Source: CAZEHO01 sp964511945 (GTDB lineage Bacteria; Actinomycetota; Acidimicrobiia; Spongiisociales; UBA11373). Taken from it: a DNA stretch of 36,489 nucleotides. Both the position numbers and the translations under genes were made by a program. The stretch is taken from NCBI GenBank assembly GCA_964511945.1, contig CAZEHO010000032.1, forward strand, positions 1 through 36,489. Direction: 5' to 3'. The first letter of the stretch is position 1; every line of letters begins with the position of its first letter. Of this stretch, positions 6,245 through 14,777 are shown piece after piece. The notes below the pieces were generated by a model. That model was given only the letters and a program-made list of their open reading frames with translations, did not search any database and was not told the origin of the DNA.

Positions 6245-8626
6245 CTACTCGTTGTCGAGCACTGCGAGCGTGACGGCTTCGGCGGTGATCGGCATCGTGT
6301 TCAGTTCCACTCCGAGGGCGTCGGTGACGGCGTCGCCGATCATGGGGGCGGCGGCGATCATGGTGTGTTCGCCGACCCCGCGGGCGCCGAAGGGACCGTC
6401 CGGCTGGGGGACCTCGATGATGATCGGGATGACCTCGTCGGGGACGTCCTTGGAGGTTGGGATCTTGTAGTCGGTGAAGGTCGGGTTGAGCAGCTTGCCG
6501 TTGTCGTCGTAGCGCATGTCCTCGTAGAGGACCGTCGCCAGGCCTTGCAGCAGCCCGCCGGTGATCTGCCCCTTGATGAGGGTGGGGTTGATGGCCTTGC
6601 CGACGTCAACCGCCAGGGCGGTGCGGCGGACCCTCATCTTCCCGGTGTCCCGGTCGATCTCGAGAATGCACCCGGCGGCCCCAACGGTGTAGTGCACGTT
6701 GGGGTGTCCGCCCTGGCTGGTTTCGGGATCCGACTTGGCGGAGGTGAACTCGGGCATGAACTTGCCGCTCCCGACAATGGGTCCGCCCCGGTAGGTGCCG
6801 TCGGGCATCTCGATGCCGTTGATGACGAACTCGCTGAGCGGCAGCTCGAACTCGGGGTCGGTGTCGCACTTGACCTTTTCGTCTTCGAGGTAGAGCGAAC
6901 CCTCCTCGTAGCCGCGGGCGTCGTGGACGACCTTGAAGATCTTCTCCCTGGCCTCCATGGCGGCGGCATACACGGCGTTGCCGCTCGACCACGTAACATG
7001 CGACGCAACCGTCTGCCACTCATAGGGATTGCGGTCGGTGTCGGGCGTCTCCACCCGGATCTTCGAGGTCGGCACGGCAAGCACCTCGGAAGCCACCTGG
7101 GCCATGACTGTCAGGTAGCCCTGCCCCAACTCCATGCCGGAGACGGTGATGTTGATGCTGCCGTCCTCGTTGAACTTGAGGAAGGACGCCGACGAGGCGT
7201 TCGGGGGCATCGCCGGTGCCTTCCAGAACAGGGCGAGGCCTTTGCCGATCTCAATGTTGGGGTTGTCGGAGGTCTCCTCGGTGCCCCAATCGATCGCGTC
7301 GGCGGTTCGCTCGATCGCTTCGATCAGCCCGTTGGGGTTCATCGGCTCCCCGTAGGCGAGGGTGTCACCCTCACGGATGGCGTTGATCTTGCGGAACTCG
7401 ACCGGATCGATCCCGAGTTCCTTGGCGAGACGGGTCATGTGCAGTTCGAGACCGAACATGAACTCCGAGTACCCGAATCCGCGGTACGGCCCTCCCGGGG
7501 GCAAGTTGGTGTACACGCACAGCGAGTCGATCTTGATGTTCGGGATCCGGTAGGGACCGGTCGCCGACAGGCCGGCGGCGTTGACCACGTTGGCGCCGTA
7601 CTCGATGTAGGCCCCGGCATCCCAGTACAGGGTGTGGTCGATGGCCGTCAGCGTGCCGTCGGCCTTGGCGCCGACCTTGATCCTGGCGACCACGCCCTGG
7701 CGCTGATAGGTGTTGTAGAACTCCTGCTCCCGGGTCCAGCGCACCTTCAGCGGGCGCCCCTTGACGATCGTGGCCAGCGCGGCGCCGACGATCTCCATGC
7801 TGACCCCGGCCTTGGCGCCGAACCCTCCGCCGACATAGGGCGTGATCACCCGGATGTCCTTGTGGGTCAGCCCGAGCGGGGCGAGAGCTTCTGCGAATAC
7901 ATGCCGCTGGGTGTATGGCGACTGCGACGACGTCCAGATTGTCAGCCGTCCCGCGTGATCGAACTTGGAGACCGTGACGTGCGGCTCGATCGCGCAATGG
8001 GCGTACCGGGGCACCGTGTAGGTGTCCTCCAGCACCACGTCCGCCTCGGCGAAGCCGGCCTCAGTGTCACCGCGGCGGGTCTTGCGCCAGTGCCCGATAT
8101 TGGTGTCGGGCTTGGGGAAGAACCACGGAACATGCGGGTAGCTGGCCAGGTCCGGGTGCAGCAGATCGGCGTCGTCCTCAATGGCCTCGATCGGGTCGAG
8201 GATGGGTTTCAACACCTCGTACTCGACGTCGATCAGCTTGACCGCCTTCGCCGCAATACGGGCATCTCGAGCGATGACCGCTGCAACCTGCTCACCGACG
8301 AAGCGAACCCGGTCGGTGGCGAACACGAACCGGTCCTGCATGTACAGGCCGAACGTGTAGGGGAAGTCCTTCCCGGTCGCCACCTTCACCACCCCCGGCA
8401 GCTCCTCCGCCTTGGACGTGTCGATGCTCTTGATCCGGGCATGCCCGTACGGGCTCTCCACTACCGCGGCGTGCAGCAGACCGGGACCGAAATCGAGGTC
8501 ATCGACGTACTCGGCGGCTCCGGTGATCTTGTCCAATCCGTCGATGCGAGGTGCGCCGCTGCCGACGCTGCGCAGATCCTGCTCCGACGCCACTTCATCG
8601 GCCTTGCCGACATACGTGTCGGTCAT
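6245..8626 (-). CDS. Molybdenum hydroxylase (xanthine dehydrogenase family), molybdopterin-binding large subunit
   Basis: The 793-residue protein is a full-length Moco subunit. It opens with the small substrate-entry domain (RIDGLDKITGAAEYVDDL, about 27-44), carries the Moco loop GGGFGAKAG, the YRGFGYSE block, an SGMELGQGY stretch and the C-terminal GARGVGEHT, whose Glu is the catalytic base in xanthine dehydrogenases. It hydroxylates a carbon next to nitrogen in a heterocycle or aldehyde, with water as oxygen source. The substrate is not readable from motifs; context with a ring-opening amidohydrolase favours a pyrimidine or related cyclic ureide. Its ATG overlaps the 2Fe-2S subunit stop as ATGA. 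The GNAT-like gene follows after 32 bases. Confidence 0.95.
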   Translation of the reverse strand: MTDTYVGKADEVASEQDLRSVGSGAPRIDGLDKITGAAEYVDDLDFGPGLLHAAVVESPYGHARIKSIDTSKAEELPGVVKVATGKDFPYTFGLYMQDRFVFATDRVRFVGEQVAAVIARDARIAAKAVKLIDVEYEVLKPILDPIEAIEDDADLLHPDLASYPHVPWFFPKPDTNIGHWRKTRRGDTEAGFAEADVVLEDTYTVPRYAHCAIEPHVTVSKFDHAGRLTIWTSSQSPYTQRHVFAEALAPLGLTHKDIRVITPYVGGGFGAKAGVSMEIVGAALATIVKGRPLKVRWTREQEFYNTYQRQGVVARIKVGAKADGTLTAIDHTLYWDAGAYIEYGANVVNAAGLSATGPYRIPNIKIDSLCVYTNLPPGGPYRGFGYSEFMFGLELHMTRLAKELGIDPVEFRKINAIREGDTLAYGEPMNPNGLIEAIERTADAIDWGTEETSDNPNIEIGKGLALFWKAPAMPPNASSASFLKFNEDGSINITVSGMELGQGYLTVMAQVASEVLAVPTSKIRVETPDTDRNPYEWQTVASHVTWSSGNAVYAAAMEAREKIFKVVHDARGYEEGSLYLEDEKVKCDTDPEFELPLSEFVINGIEMPDGTYRGGPIVGSGKFMPEFTSAKSDPETSQGGHPNVHYTVGAAGCILEIDRDTGKMRVRRTALAVDVGKAINPTLIKGQITGGLLQGLATVLYEDMRYDDNGKLLNPTFTDYKIPTSKDVPDEVIPIIIEVPQPDGPFGARGVGEHTMIAAAPMIGDAVTDALGVELNTMPITAEAVTLAVLDNE

Positions 8627-9096
8627 GTCGTTGCCCCCTCGGTTCCGACGACCGCCATCACGGCATCCACGATGGGCTCATAGCCGGTGCACCGGCACAG
8701 ATTCCCCGAGATGGCCTCCTCCACTTCCTCCCTGCTCGGGTGCGGATCCTCCTCCATCAACTCGTGCACTGCGAGCACGATGCCGGGAGCGCAGAATCCG
8801 CACTGGAACGAGCTCATCTCCACCAGCTTCATCTGCAGCTCGCTGAGCCCCTCGTCGCTGAGGCCCTCGAGGGTCGTGATCTCGATGCCCTCTGCTTCCA
8901 CACCCAGCACCAGGCATGCCCGGACCGACACACCGTCCATCAAGACGGTGCAGGTTCCACAGTCTCCGCGCTCACAGCCGATCTTGGGGCTCTTGACCCC
9001 GACCTTCTCGCGAAGCACGTCGAGCAGCACCTCGGCCGGCTCCATGTCCACGGCCCACGGCACACCATTGACATTCATCTCCACCGTGCGCCGCAT
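8623..9096 (-). CDS. Molybdenum hydroxylase, 2Fe-2S subunit
   Basis: A 157-residue small subunit with both iron-sulfur clusters. Cys41, Cys46, Cys49 and Cys61 form the plant-ferredoxin-type centre (GCERGDCGTC), and Cys99, Cys102, Cys134 and Cys136 the second (CGFCAPG ... CRCTG). It passes electrons from the Moco site to the FAD subunit. I start at the ATG at 9096 (MRRTVEMNVNG), which shares one base with the upstream stop (TGATG) and gives the normal family length; a longer frame starts inside the FAD gene. It overlaps the large subunit by 4 bases. The gene order FAD, FeS, Moco is typical of CoxM/CoxS/CoxL-like operons. Confidence 0.95.
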   Translation of the reverse strand: MRRTVEMNVNGVPWAVDMEPAEVLLDVLREKVGVKSPKIGCERGDCGTCTVLMDGVSVRACLVLGVEAEGIEITTLEGLSDEGLSELQMKLVEMSSFQCGFCAPGIVLAVHELMEEDPHPSREEVEEAISGNLCRCTGYEPIVDAVMAVVGTEGATT

Positions 9097-9983
9097 CACA
9101 CCACCTGCTCTCGATAGGGCGGGCCGTCTCCTCGCAACCGGGCGTCCGCTGCGGCGAGCGCCCGCCGCAGCATGACCTTGCACATGTGCGTCCGGTACTC
9201 CTTCGTCGCCCTGACATCGGTGATTGGGGAGATCACCTCCTCCACCAGCGCCACTGCCCCTTCAACCGTTTCCGAATCGAGGTCCTTGCTGTCGAGGAAC
9301 GCCTCGATGCCCGGTGCGGAGAAGGGGATAGGACCCACCGCCCCATACGCCACCCGGTAGACGTTCCCCGGATACACAACGACGGAAACCCCTGCCTGCG
9401 AGAGGTCCTCACCGCGATAGCGGGCCAGCTTGGCGTAGCAGGCACCGTGCTCACCGGGGACCGGAATGCCGACGCCGGTGACGATCTCCCCGCGCCCGAG
9501 GCTGGTGCTCCGAGGACCGGTGAACCATTCGGCGATCGAGATCTCACGGTCCTCATCCGGACCGGTCACCCGCAGCACCGCGTCGTGGACCAGCAGTGCC
9601 GGCCCGGCATCACACGACGGCACCGCCGAACACAGGTTGCCGACCAGCGTGGCCCGGTTGCGGACCCCGACGGACGCGACGGTTGCCGAGGCCTCGCCGA
9701 GCAGCGGCAGCTTCTCGGCGATCAGGTCGGATTTGAGCAGGTCGGTGAACGTGACGAGTGCCCCGATCGTGATGACCCCGTCGGCCTCGGCGATCGTGCG
9801 CAGCCCATCGATGTGTTTGATATCGACGAGAGCATCCGGGTGCACTGCGTCGTCGCGCAGCCACGGGACCAGGTCTGTCCCACCTGCCAGCACCCAGGTT
9901 CCCTCGCCGCCTTCGGCGAGCAACGCCACCGCTTCGGCCAGCGTTGCCGGCCGGTGATAGGCGAAGTCATGGGCGATCGTCAT
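9096..9983 (-). CDS. Molybdenum hydroxylase, FAD-binding subunit
   Basis: A 295-residue medium subunit of the xanthine dehydrogenase/CO dehydrogenase type. The two FAD motifs are LAGGTDLVP (about residues 32-40) and the later SVGVRNRATLVGNLCSA (about 103-119). The C-terminal domain ends with the family-typical ATKEYRTHMCKVMLRRAL helix. It accepts electrons from the 2Fe-2S subunit and passes them to NAD+ or another acceptor. I start at the ATG at 9983 (MTIAHDFAYHRP) because GGAGGG lies about 6 bases upstream. It follows the AllG-like gene after 55 bases and is coupled to the next gene by TGATG, so the hydroxylase is most likely co-transcribed with the carbamoyltransferase genes. Confidence 0.93.
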   Translation of the reverse strand: MTIAHDFAYHRPATLAEAVALLAEGGEGTWVLAGGTDLVPWLRDDAVHPDALVDIKHIDGLRTIAEADGVITIGALVTFTDLLKSDLIAEKLPLLGEASATVASVGVRNRATLVGNLCSAVPSCDAGPALLVHDAVLRVTGPDEDREISIAEWFTGPRSTSLGRGEIVTGVGIPVPGEHGACYAKLARYRGEDLSQAGVSVVVYPGNVYRVAYGAVGPIPFSAPGIEAFLDSKDLDSETVEGAVALVEEVISPITDVRATKEYRTHMCKVMLRRALAAADARLRGDGPPYREQVV

Positions 9984-10038
9984 GTGATTCCCTCCAGGGT
10001 CAACAAACCTCTCCAACCTGGGACCTCGGGTCCCTCTC

Positions 10039-11436
10039 TCATGCGGTTGCCGTCTCAGCTAGTGCGTTGATGGCCTTGGTGAAACACTCCATCGGCGCCT
10101 CGACGAGCCCGGCGCCGACCATGCCGACTCCGGCCTCCTTTCCCGCGACCCCGGTGTTGATCTGGGGTGCGATTCCCGTCCGGACGACCCGGGTGGCGTC
10201 GATGCCGGTCGGGGTGCCCCGGAACTCCAGGATCGGAATCCGGTAATCGGGATGCTCGGTCAGGGTGATCTCATACATCTCCAGGGTTCTGGTCACCGCC
10301 CCGATCGGGCTGCCGCCGACGAAACCGACGATGGCCGGCGAAGCGGCCATGGCGAACCCTCCGAGGCCTACGGTCTCGGTGATTGCCGAGTCGCCGATGT
10401 CGGGGTTGGCATCGGCGGCGGTGAAGGCACCGAGATAGAGACCGTCGACGATCGGTGCCGGGGCGGTGAACCAGGCATCACCGGTTCCCGACAGGCGGAT
10501 CCCAAACTCGGTGCCGTTGCGGGCCATCACCGTCACCAGGCTGGAGTTGGGAACACCGGCTGCAGCGTCGACGCCGACCTTGCCGGCGGCCATGACCAGA
10601 TTCAGCATGAAGTGGTCGTTGGCTTCGATGAACCGGAAGACCTCGGCCCGCCTGTTGGTCGGCTCGTCACCGTCGATCAGGGCGGCGCCGAGGGCCCGCA
10701 GCAGCAGCGAGGTGGCGGCCCGGTTGCGGTTGTGGCCGTCGTCGCCCATCTGCAGGGCCTGGGAGACGATCGAGCGCAGGTCGATCGCACCACCGCGGGC
10801 CAATGCGGCCCCGAGCACGGGACCCAGCACCTGTTCGATCCAGCGGAGGCGGTCGATGACTTCGGGGGCGAAGGCGCCGTAGCGCAGCACCTTGCCCAGG
10901 CCCTCGTTGAGGGTGGCGTAGGCGATGCCGCTGCCGGCGGCGTCCTCGATGACCTGGACCGGCATCGACGGGCTGATCACCCCCGCCATCGGACCCACCG
11001 CCTGATGGTGATGGCACGGCGACAGTTCCAATGCGGGCCCGAGTGCGATCGCCTCGTCCGGGGTCGTGGCGAGACCTTCGTAGAGCATCGCTCCGATCAG
11101 CGCGCCCCGCATCGGACCGGAACAGTCATCCCACGCCAGCGGCGGACCGGCGTGGAGGAAGGTCCGTTCGGTGAGGCCGGGGATCACGTCCCGTGCGGTC
11201 CGGATCGATAAGAGATGCGGTTCGACTCCGACTAAGCGGCTCACCGCATCCCGGTTGGCCGTCGCAGTGTCGATTGCAGCCAGCGTGCCCAGGGCGACGG
11301 CAGTCCCTTCGGCGGGAGGCCGCCACTCGGTCGTCGTGACTCGTGCCCCCTGAGCGGCCAGCGCCTCGGAGAGCAGATCGATGCCGGCCGTGACCACTGC
11401 CGGTTCGGTCTGGAGAAGACGATCGAGTTCGCTCAT
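10039..11436 (-). CDS. allG: AllG-like (YlbE, DUF1116) carbamoyltransferase subunit
   Basis: The 465-residue protein carries the DUF1116 hallmarks: LHAGPPLAWDDCSGPMRGA, LSPCHHHQAVGPMAG, GDDGHNRNRAATSLLLRAL, and a C-terminal GKEAGVGMVGAGLV. In E. coli the DUF1116 protein AllG works with AllF and AllH as oxamate carbamoyltransferase in allantoin breakdown. The true start is the ATG at 11436 (MSELDRLL), which overlaps the AllF stop as ATGA; the longer frame upstream lies within allF. Three genes in the fixed order H-F-G with 4-base overlaps imply one complex made in stoichiometric amounts. The physiological substrate here may differ from oxalurate, because a ring-opening amidohydrolase rather than allantoinase leads the operon. 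Confidence 0.9.
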   Translation of the reverse strand: MSELDRLLQTEPAVVTAGIDLLSEALAAQGARVTTTEWRPPAEGTAVALGTLAAIDTATANRDAVSRLVGVEPHLLSIRTARDVIPGLTERTFLHAGPPLAWDDCSGPMRGALIGAMLYEGLATTPDEAIALGPALELSPCHHHQAVGPMAGVISPSMPVQVIEDAAGSGIAYATLNEGLGKVLRYGAFAPEVIDRLRWIEQVLGPVLGAALARGGAIDLRSIVSQALQMGDDGHNRNRAATSLLLRALGAALIDGDEPTNRRAEVFRFIEANDHFMLNLVMAAGKVGVDAAAGVPNSSLVTVMARNGTEFGIRLSGTGDAWFTAPAPIVDGLYLGAFTAADANPDIGDSAITETVGLGGFAMAASPAIVGFVGGSPIGAVTRTLEMYEITLTEHPDYRIPILEFRGTPTGIDATRVVRTGIAPQINTGVAGKEAGVGMVGAGLVEAPMECFTKAINALAETATA

Positions 11437-12827
11437 ACGTTCACCCCTCCCGCCGCTGCTCGAGCCGCCGCGGCGTTGCTCAGATAGACAGAGGCACCGG
11501 CACCGTGCAATGCGGCGGCCTGCCGGTTCCGGCCCTGAGGATCCGACGACGTGCCGCACAGCGACACGATCACGCCAAGGCCGGCTCCGGCTGCCTCCTC
11601 CACGAGTGGGGCCAGTTCTGAGGCCGGGTCTGGATGTGAACCGTGGCCCAACACCACATCGAGCAGCAAGATGCCGAGCTCCTCGTCTTGTGTTGCGTCG
11701 GTGATGTGCTCGAGGCGAATCCGCTGGTCGATCATCGGATGCGGCCGGCCCCGGGTGTATTCGTCGTCGCCGAGATCCAGCATCGAGAAGCTCTCGGCGA
11801 TCTCGCCCAGTTCGCCCCGGATCACCATGCGGGCCTCGTCTCGCAGCGTGCCTCCGGAAAAGAGCCCGATCAAGCCTCCCGGCCGGCGCCGGGTTTCGGT
11901 GATCCATTCCGCTGCGGCATGAGGAGCTCTTCCGAGGGTCTGCAGCGTGGCTGCGACTGCAGCCTCGAGCGTCTCCTCGCCGATCAGGGCAAACACCACC
12001 GGCTTCGAAGCTGCAGCCGCCGCCTCACGGATCCGGGCGGCCACTTCGGGCGCCGGTGGCTTCGAAACGACGACGATCACTTCGGTGCCCGGATCCCGAT
12101 CGAGGGCTCCCAGTGCCTGCATCGTTGCCGCACCACCGACTGCCGCCGAAAGATCACGGCTCCCGGTCCCCAGTGCATGCCGGATCCCGACACCGGCATC
12201 ATCCAGCAGGCAGCACACCTGCTGGATACCGGTCCCCGAAGCCCCGGCGATCCCCACCGGCCCCGGAACGACCGCGTTGGCGAATCCCAGCCCGATGCCA
12301 CCCACGATTGCGGTGCCGCAGTCCGGGCCCATCACCAACAGGCCCCGCTCGCCACCCTGCCGCTTGAGATCCACCTCGTGGCCGACGGCGACGTTGTCGC
12401 TGAAGACCATCACATGAAGCCCCGCAGCCAAGGCATCGGCCGCCTCGACATAGGCATGCTCACCCGGCACCGAGATCAACGCCAGATCCAGATCCACGCG
12501 TTCGGCCGCCCGCGACAAGATGCGAGGCGGTGGTGCCTCCATCGCCCCGCCGCTGTCCGGGGTCGCCACGAGCGCCGACTCGAGCGCAGCCAGCGCCGCC
12601 GGAATTGCCGCCTCGTCGCTCACCCGGATGGCGATCACCATGTCGTCCGGTGTCGTCTCCGCCGGGAGCCCAAACCGCAGATCCCCGAGCAACTCGGTGT
12701 TGAGATCGGTCGCCATCGCAATCAACGCCGTATCGACACCTGCAACGGACTGCACGGCAGCACTCGCCTGCATCAGCCGCACCGAATCGTGATACGTGCG
12801 CCTGCGCACTTCTACATGGTCGATCAT
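11433..12827 (-). CDS. allF: AllF-like (FdrA) carbamoyltransferase subunit, succinyl-CoA-synthetase fold
   Basis: The 464-residue protein is an FdrA homologue. It has an N-terminal domain (DSVRLMQAS ...), a Rossmann-like CoA-ligase-type domain with MGPDCGTAIVGGIGLGFAN (around residues 170-188) and GIAGASGTGIQQV, and a second alpha/beta half from about 300 with GLFSGGTLRDEA. FdrA proteins share the succinyl-CoA synthetase fold but, as AllF, act in carbamoyl transfer; the GASGTG loop and the region around it resemble a phosphate-binding site. It is somewhat shorter than E. coli FdrA (about 555 residues). ATGA overlaps join it to AllH upstream and AllG downstream. Family certain; substrate inferred from context. 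Confidence 0.92.
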   Translation of the reverse strand: MIDHVEVRRRTYHDSVRLMQASAAVQSVAGVDTALIAMATDLNTELLGDLRFGLPAETTPDDMVIAIRVSDEAAIPAALAALESALVATPDSGGAMEAPPPRILSRAAERVDLDLALISVPGEHAYVEAADALAAGLHVMVFSDNVAVGHEVDLKRQGGERGLLVMGPDCGTAIVGGIGLGFANAVVPGPVGIAGASGTGIQQVCCLLDDAGVGIRHALGTGSRDLSAAVGGAATMQALGALDRDPGTEVIVVVSKPPAPEVAARIREAAAAASKPVVFALIGEETLEAAVAATLQTLGRAPHAAAEWITETRRRPGGLIGLFSGGTLRDEARMVIRGELGEIAESFSMLDLGDDEYTRGRPHPMIDQRIRLEHITDATQDEELGILLLDVVLGHGSHPDPASELAPLVEEAAGAGLGVIVSLCGTSSDPQGRNRQAAALHGAGASVYLSNAAAARAAAGGVNV

Positions 12828-13633
12828 CCGTCACCCCCGACGATGGCTCGCAACCCGATGCGAATTCCTGCAGCCAGCGCAGGCCCGGAACTGTGTCCGA
12901 TGGCCAGCAGGCGGCGGTACGAGTCGGTTGGGTCCGATGAGCCGAACAGACTCGTGAACAGGTCGGCAACCGGCCGGACCACTCTGCCGTGAGCGGCATG
13001 ATGGAGCAGCGACCGGCTGAGCAGCGTGGTGCGTTCCTCGGCGGCCGCGAGCACAGCCGGGATGAGGATGTCGGCAAGGTGGGCTGCCCGGGCAGACCGG
13101 TGAAGCCGCAGGGTGGCCACGGTCCCGGAGAGGATGTCGTCACCGGCCGGGGTGAGCCCATCGCCGAGGCCGACGAGCGCGACGGCGGAGCCAACGATGC
13201 TGGGCTTGTGCCCGGTCGTGAGCGCTGCTTCGAGCCCGCAATCGTTCGTCTCGGGCGGACCCAGTCGCTCGAAGGCTGCCAGGGAATCGGCCGCGTCGAA
13301 TTCGGCGAGTCTCGGCTGCGGGTCCCACCACCTTCTGATGGTGATCACCGACGCGCGGGTGACGACTGCTCCATCGCCGACGACGGCGGTCTCGCCGGTG
13401 ACCACCCGATCGGGGAGCGGGACCACGGTGGTGACACCGTTGGGGAGGCCGGCTCCGTTCCGCTCGATGACGATGCACTCATTTCCGACCCGGAGCCAGA
13501 TGGCGGCACTGTTGACACCGAGCACGCGTCCCTCAACCGGGGCGGCCGATAGGACCGGCTGCAGCGCAACGCTCGCAGCTGCGTTGATGACCGCACGATC
13601 GATGGCCGGGCGGACCGGAGCCGACGCCGTCAC
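12824..13633 (-). CDS. allH: AllH-like (YlbF, DUF2877) carbamoyltransferase subunit
   Basis: A 269-residue DUF2877 protein. The diagnostic motif is LGDGLTPAGDDILSG (about residues 156-170), the counterpart of the family's G-L-G-x-G-L-T-P-S-G-D-D. A beta-rich N-terminal half precedes it and a helical C-terminal half follows. In E. coli AllH is the third component of oxamate carbamoyltransferase. Translation starts at GTG (13633), two bases after the stop of the ring-opening amidohydrolase gene, and the stop overlaps the AllF start as ATGA. Such tight packing suggests the amidohydrolase product feeds straight into the AllFGH-type complex. Confidence 0.9.
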   Translation of the reverse strand: MTASAPVRPAIDRAVINAAASVALQPVLSAAPVEGRVLGVNSAAIWLRVGNECIVIERNGAGLPNGVTTVVPLPDRVVTGETAVVGDGAVVTRASVITIRRWWDPQPRLAEFDAADSLAAFERLGPPETNDCGLEAALTTGHKPSIVGSAVALVGLGDGLTPAGDDILSGTVATLRLHRSARAAHLADILIPAVLAAAEERTTLLSRSLLHHAAHGRVVRPVADLFTSLFGSSDPTDSYRRLLAIGHSSGPALAAGIRIGLRAIVGGDG

Positions 13634-13635
13634 GT

Positions 13636-14730
13636 TCAGCCGACGTCCACGATCGCCGCGACCGGGCCGCCGCCCGATGGGCCCTGGTGCAGTGCGGCGA
13701 CCGACACGAACACGGCGGTGTCGCCGACTGCGGCGGCGACCACGCCGCCCACGGCGCCTTTGATGTGGCGGTGGTGATGGACGTCGGAGTCGTCGAGTGA
13801 CACCTGGCGGCGTCCCCGCACCTTGGCGTTGGGATCCGCCTCACACTTGAGGAACACGTTGACCAGGCGGCCGTCGAGATCCTCGGCCCGAGCCCGCTCC
13901 GGCAGATCCAGCCCAGCCGAGCGGATCGCCTTGTAGACGCCCTCGAAGTCGATGGCATCGTTCATGACATCGTGGCCGATGCGGTATCTGCCGCCGGCTC
14001 CGGGGGCGTTGCCGACCAGCACGATCTGAGCACGATCCAACTCCACACCCGACGAACACGACGCCACCGATGAGAACAGCGACGTGTCATGGCCGATCGC
14101 CTCGGCGGTCGGCATGTCGATCTCACCCAGCGCCACCGCAATCCCCAGCGCCGTCGTGCCGTTGGAGAGGTTCATCGACTCCAGCGGCTCCTCGGTCCAC
14201 ACTGTCTCCCCGCGGGAGCGGGCATCGTTGATGGTCTCCATCGTCAGCAGCGGCGTCTTCGTCTGCACGTAATGCACCTCGGCCGGGTCGGTGATCCCGG
14301 CCTCCGCCATCGCCTCGCGCACCCCGGCCGCCACCTTCTCAACCATCGCCGGCCGCCCAATGTCCTCGGGCAGGATCACATCACTCATCGCAAACCCGAC
14401 CGACAACCGCTCCTCGGACGGATCACCAGTCTCAGCAGTGCGTGCGAACACCGTGGCATGCGGGGTGAGGATCCCGTCGGTTCCACCGGACCACACCATC
14501 GGGATCTCGTTGATCTCGGCCTCGGGGCGGGTGCCCCGCTCCATCAACACCTTACGGAACGCCTGGTCGGCGAGGATCCGGGTGAAGTCGTTCACCCCGC
14601 CGTTGCCCTCCGTCTTTCCCACAACGGCGATCACCTCATCGGCGGCAAACAACCCGTCGTCGATGGCCTGCGCCATCCCCGATGCATCAGAGACACTCTC
14701 AAGAACGACCTTGACTACCTCAATAGCCAT
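13636..14730 (-). CDS. Ring-opening amidohydrolase (barbiturase/cyanuric acid amidohydrolase family)
   Basis: The 364-residue protein belongs to the AtzD/barbiturase family, built from three related units. Visible landmarks are VVGKTEGNGGVNDFTR (unit A), VWSGGTDGILTPH, the YVQTKTPLLT lysine of unit B with the later SCSSGVELD serine (the Ser-Lys pair of the catalytic unit), and unit C with EADPNAKVRGRRQ, LDDSD and HQGPSGGGPVAAI. It hydrolytically opens a cyclic ureide ring. The family covers cyanuric acid and barbituric acid enzymes; motifs alone do not separate them, but the neighbouring molybdenum hydroxylase favours barbiturate-type substrates. I start at the ATG at 14730 (MAIEVVKV), with AAAGGTGAGG in front. 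It appears to lead the operon. Confidence 0.92.
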   Translation of the reverse strand: MAIEVVKVVLESVSDASGMAQAIDDGLFAADEVIAVVGKTEGNGGVNDFTRILADQAFRKVLMERGTRPEAEINEIPMVWSGGTDGILTPHATVFARTAETGDPSEERLSVGFAMSDVILPEDIGRPAMVEKVAAGVREAMAEAGITDPAEVHYVQTKTPLLTMETINDARSRGETVWTEEPLESMNLSNGTTALGIAVALGEIDMPTAEAIGHDTSLFSSVASCSSGVELDRAQIVLVGNAPGAGGRYRIGHDVMNDAIDFEGVYKAIRSAGLDLPERARAEDLDGRLVNVFLKCEADPNAKVRGRRQVSLDDSDVHHHRHIKGAVGGVVAAAVGDTAVFVSVAALHQGPSGGGPVAAIVDVG

Positions 14731-14777
14731 TGCCTCACCTTTCACACGATCCGAGATATTGGCCCTGCCGCTGCACT

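Noticed and set aside
6230..8683. 817-codon open frame on the plus strand opposite the Moco subunit gene
   Set aside because: It is the antisense of a clearly conserved xanthine dehydrogenase-family gene. Its product is a low-complexity Gly/Val/Asp/Arg sequence typical of GC-rich shadow frames.
11437..11907. N-terminal extension of the AllG frame
   Set aside because: It lies fully within allF in another frame; the ATG at 11436 with its ATGA overlap gives the expected DUF1116 start.
11643..12992. 449-codon plus-strand frame opposite allF
   Set aside because: The Arg/His/Pro/Gly-rich product has no domain features, and the minus-strand frame encodes a recognisable FdrA protein.
13636..14730. 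Naming the ring-opening enzyme AtzD (cyanuric acid amidohydrolase)
   Set aside because: The family motifs fit, but barbiturases share them, and the neighbouring molybdenum hydroxylase argues for pyrimidine-type substrates, so I give no gene symbol.
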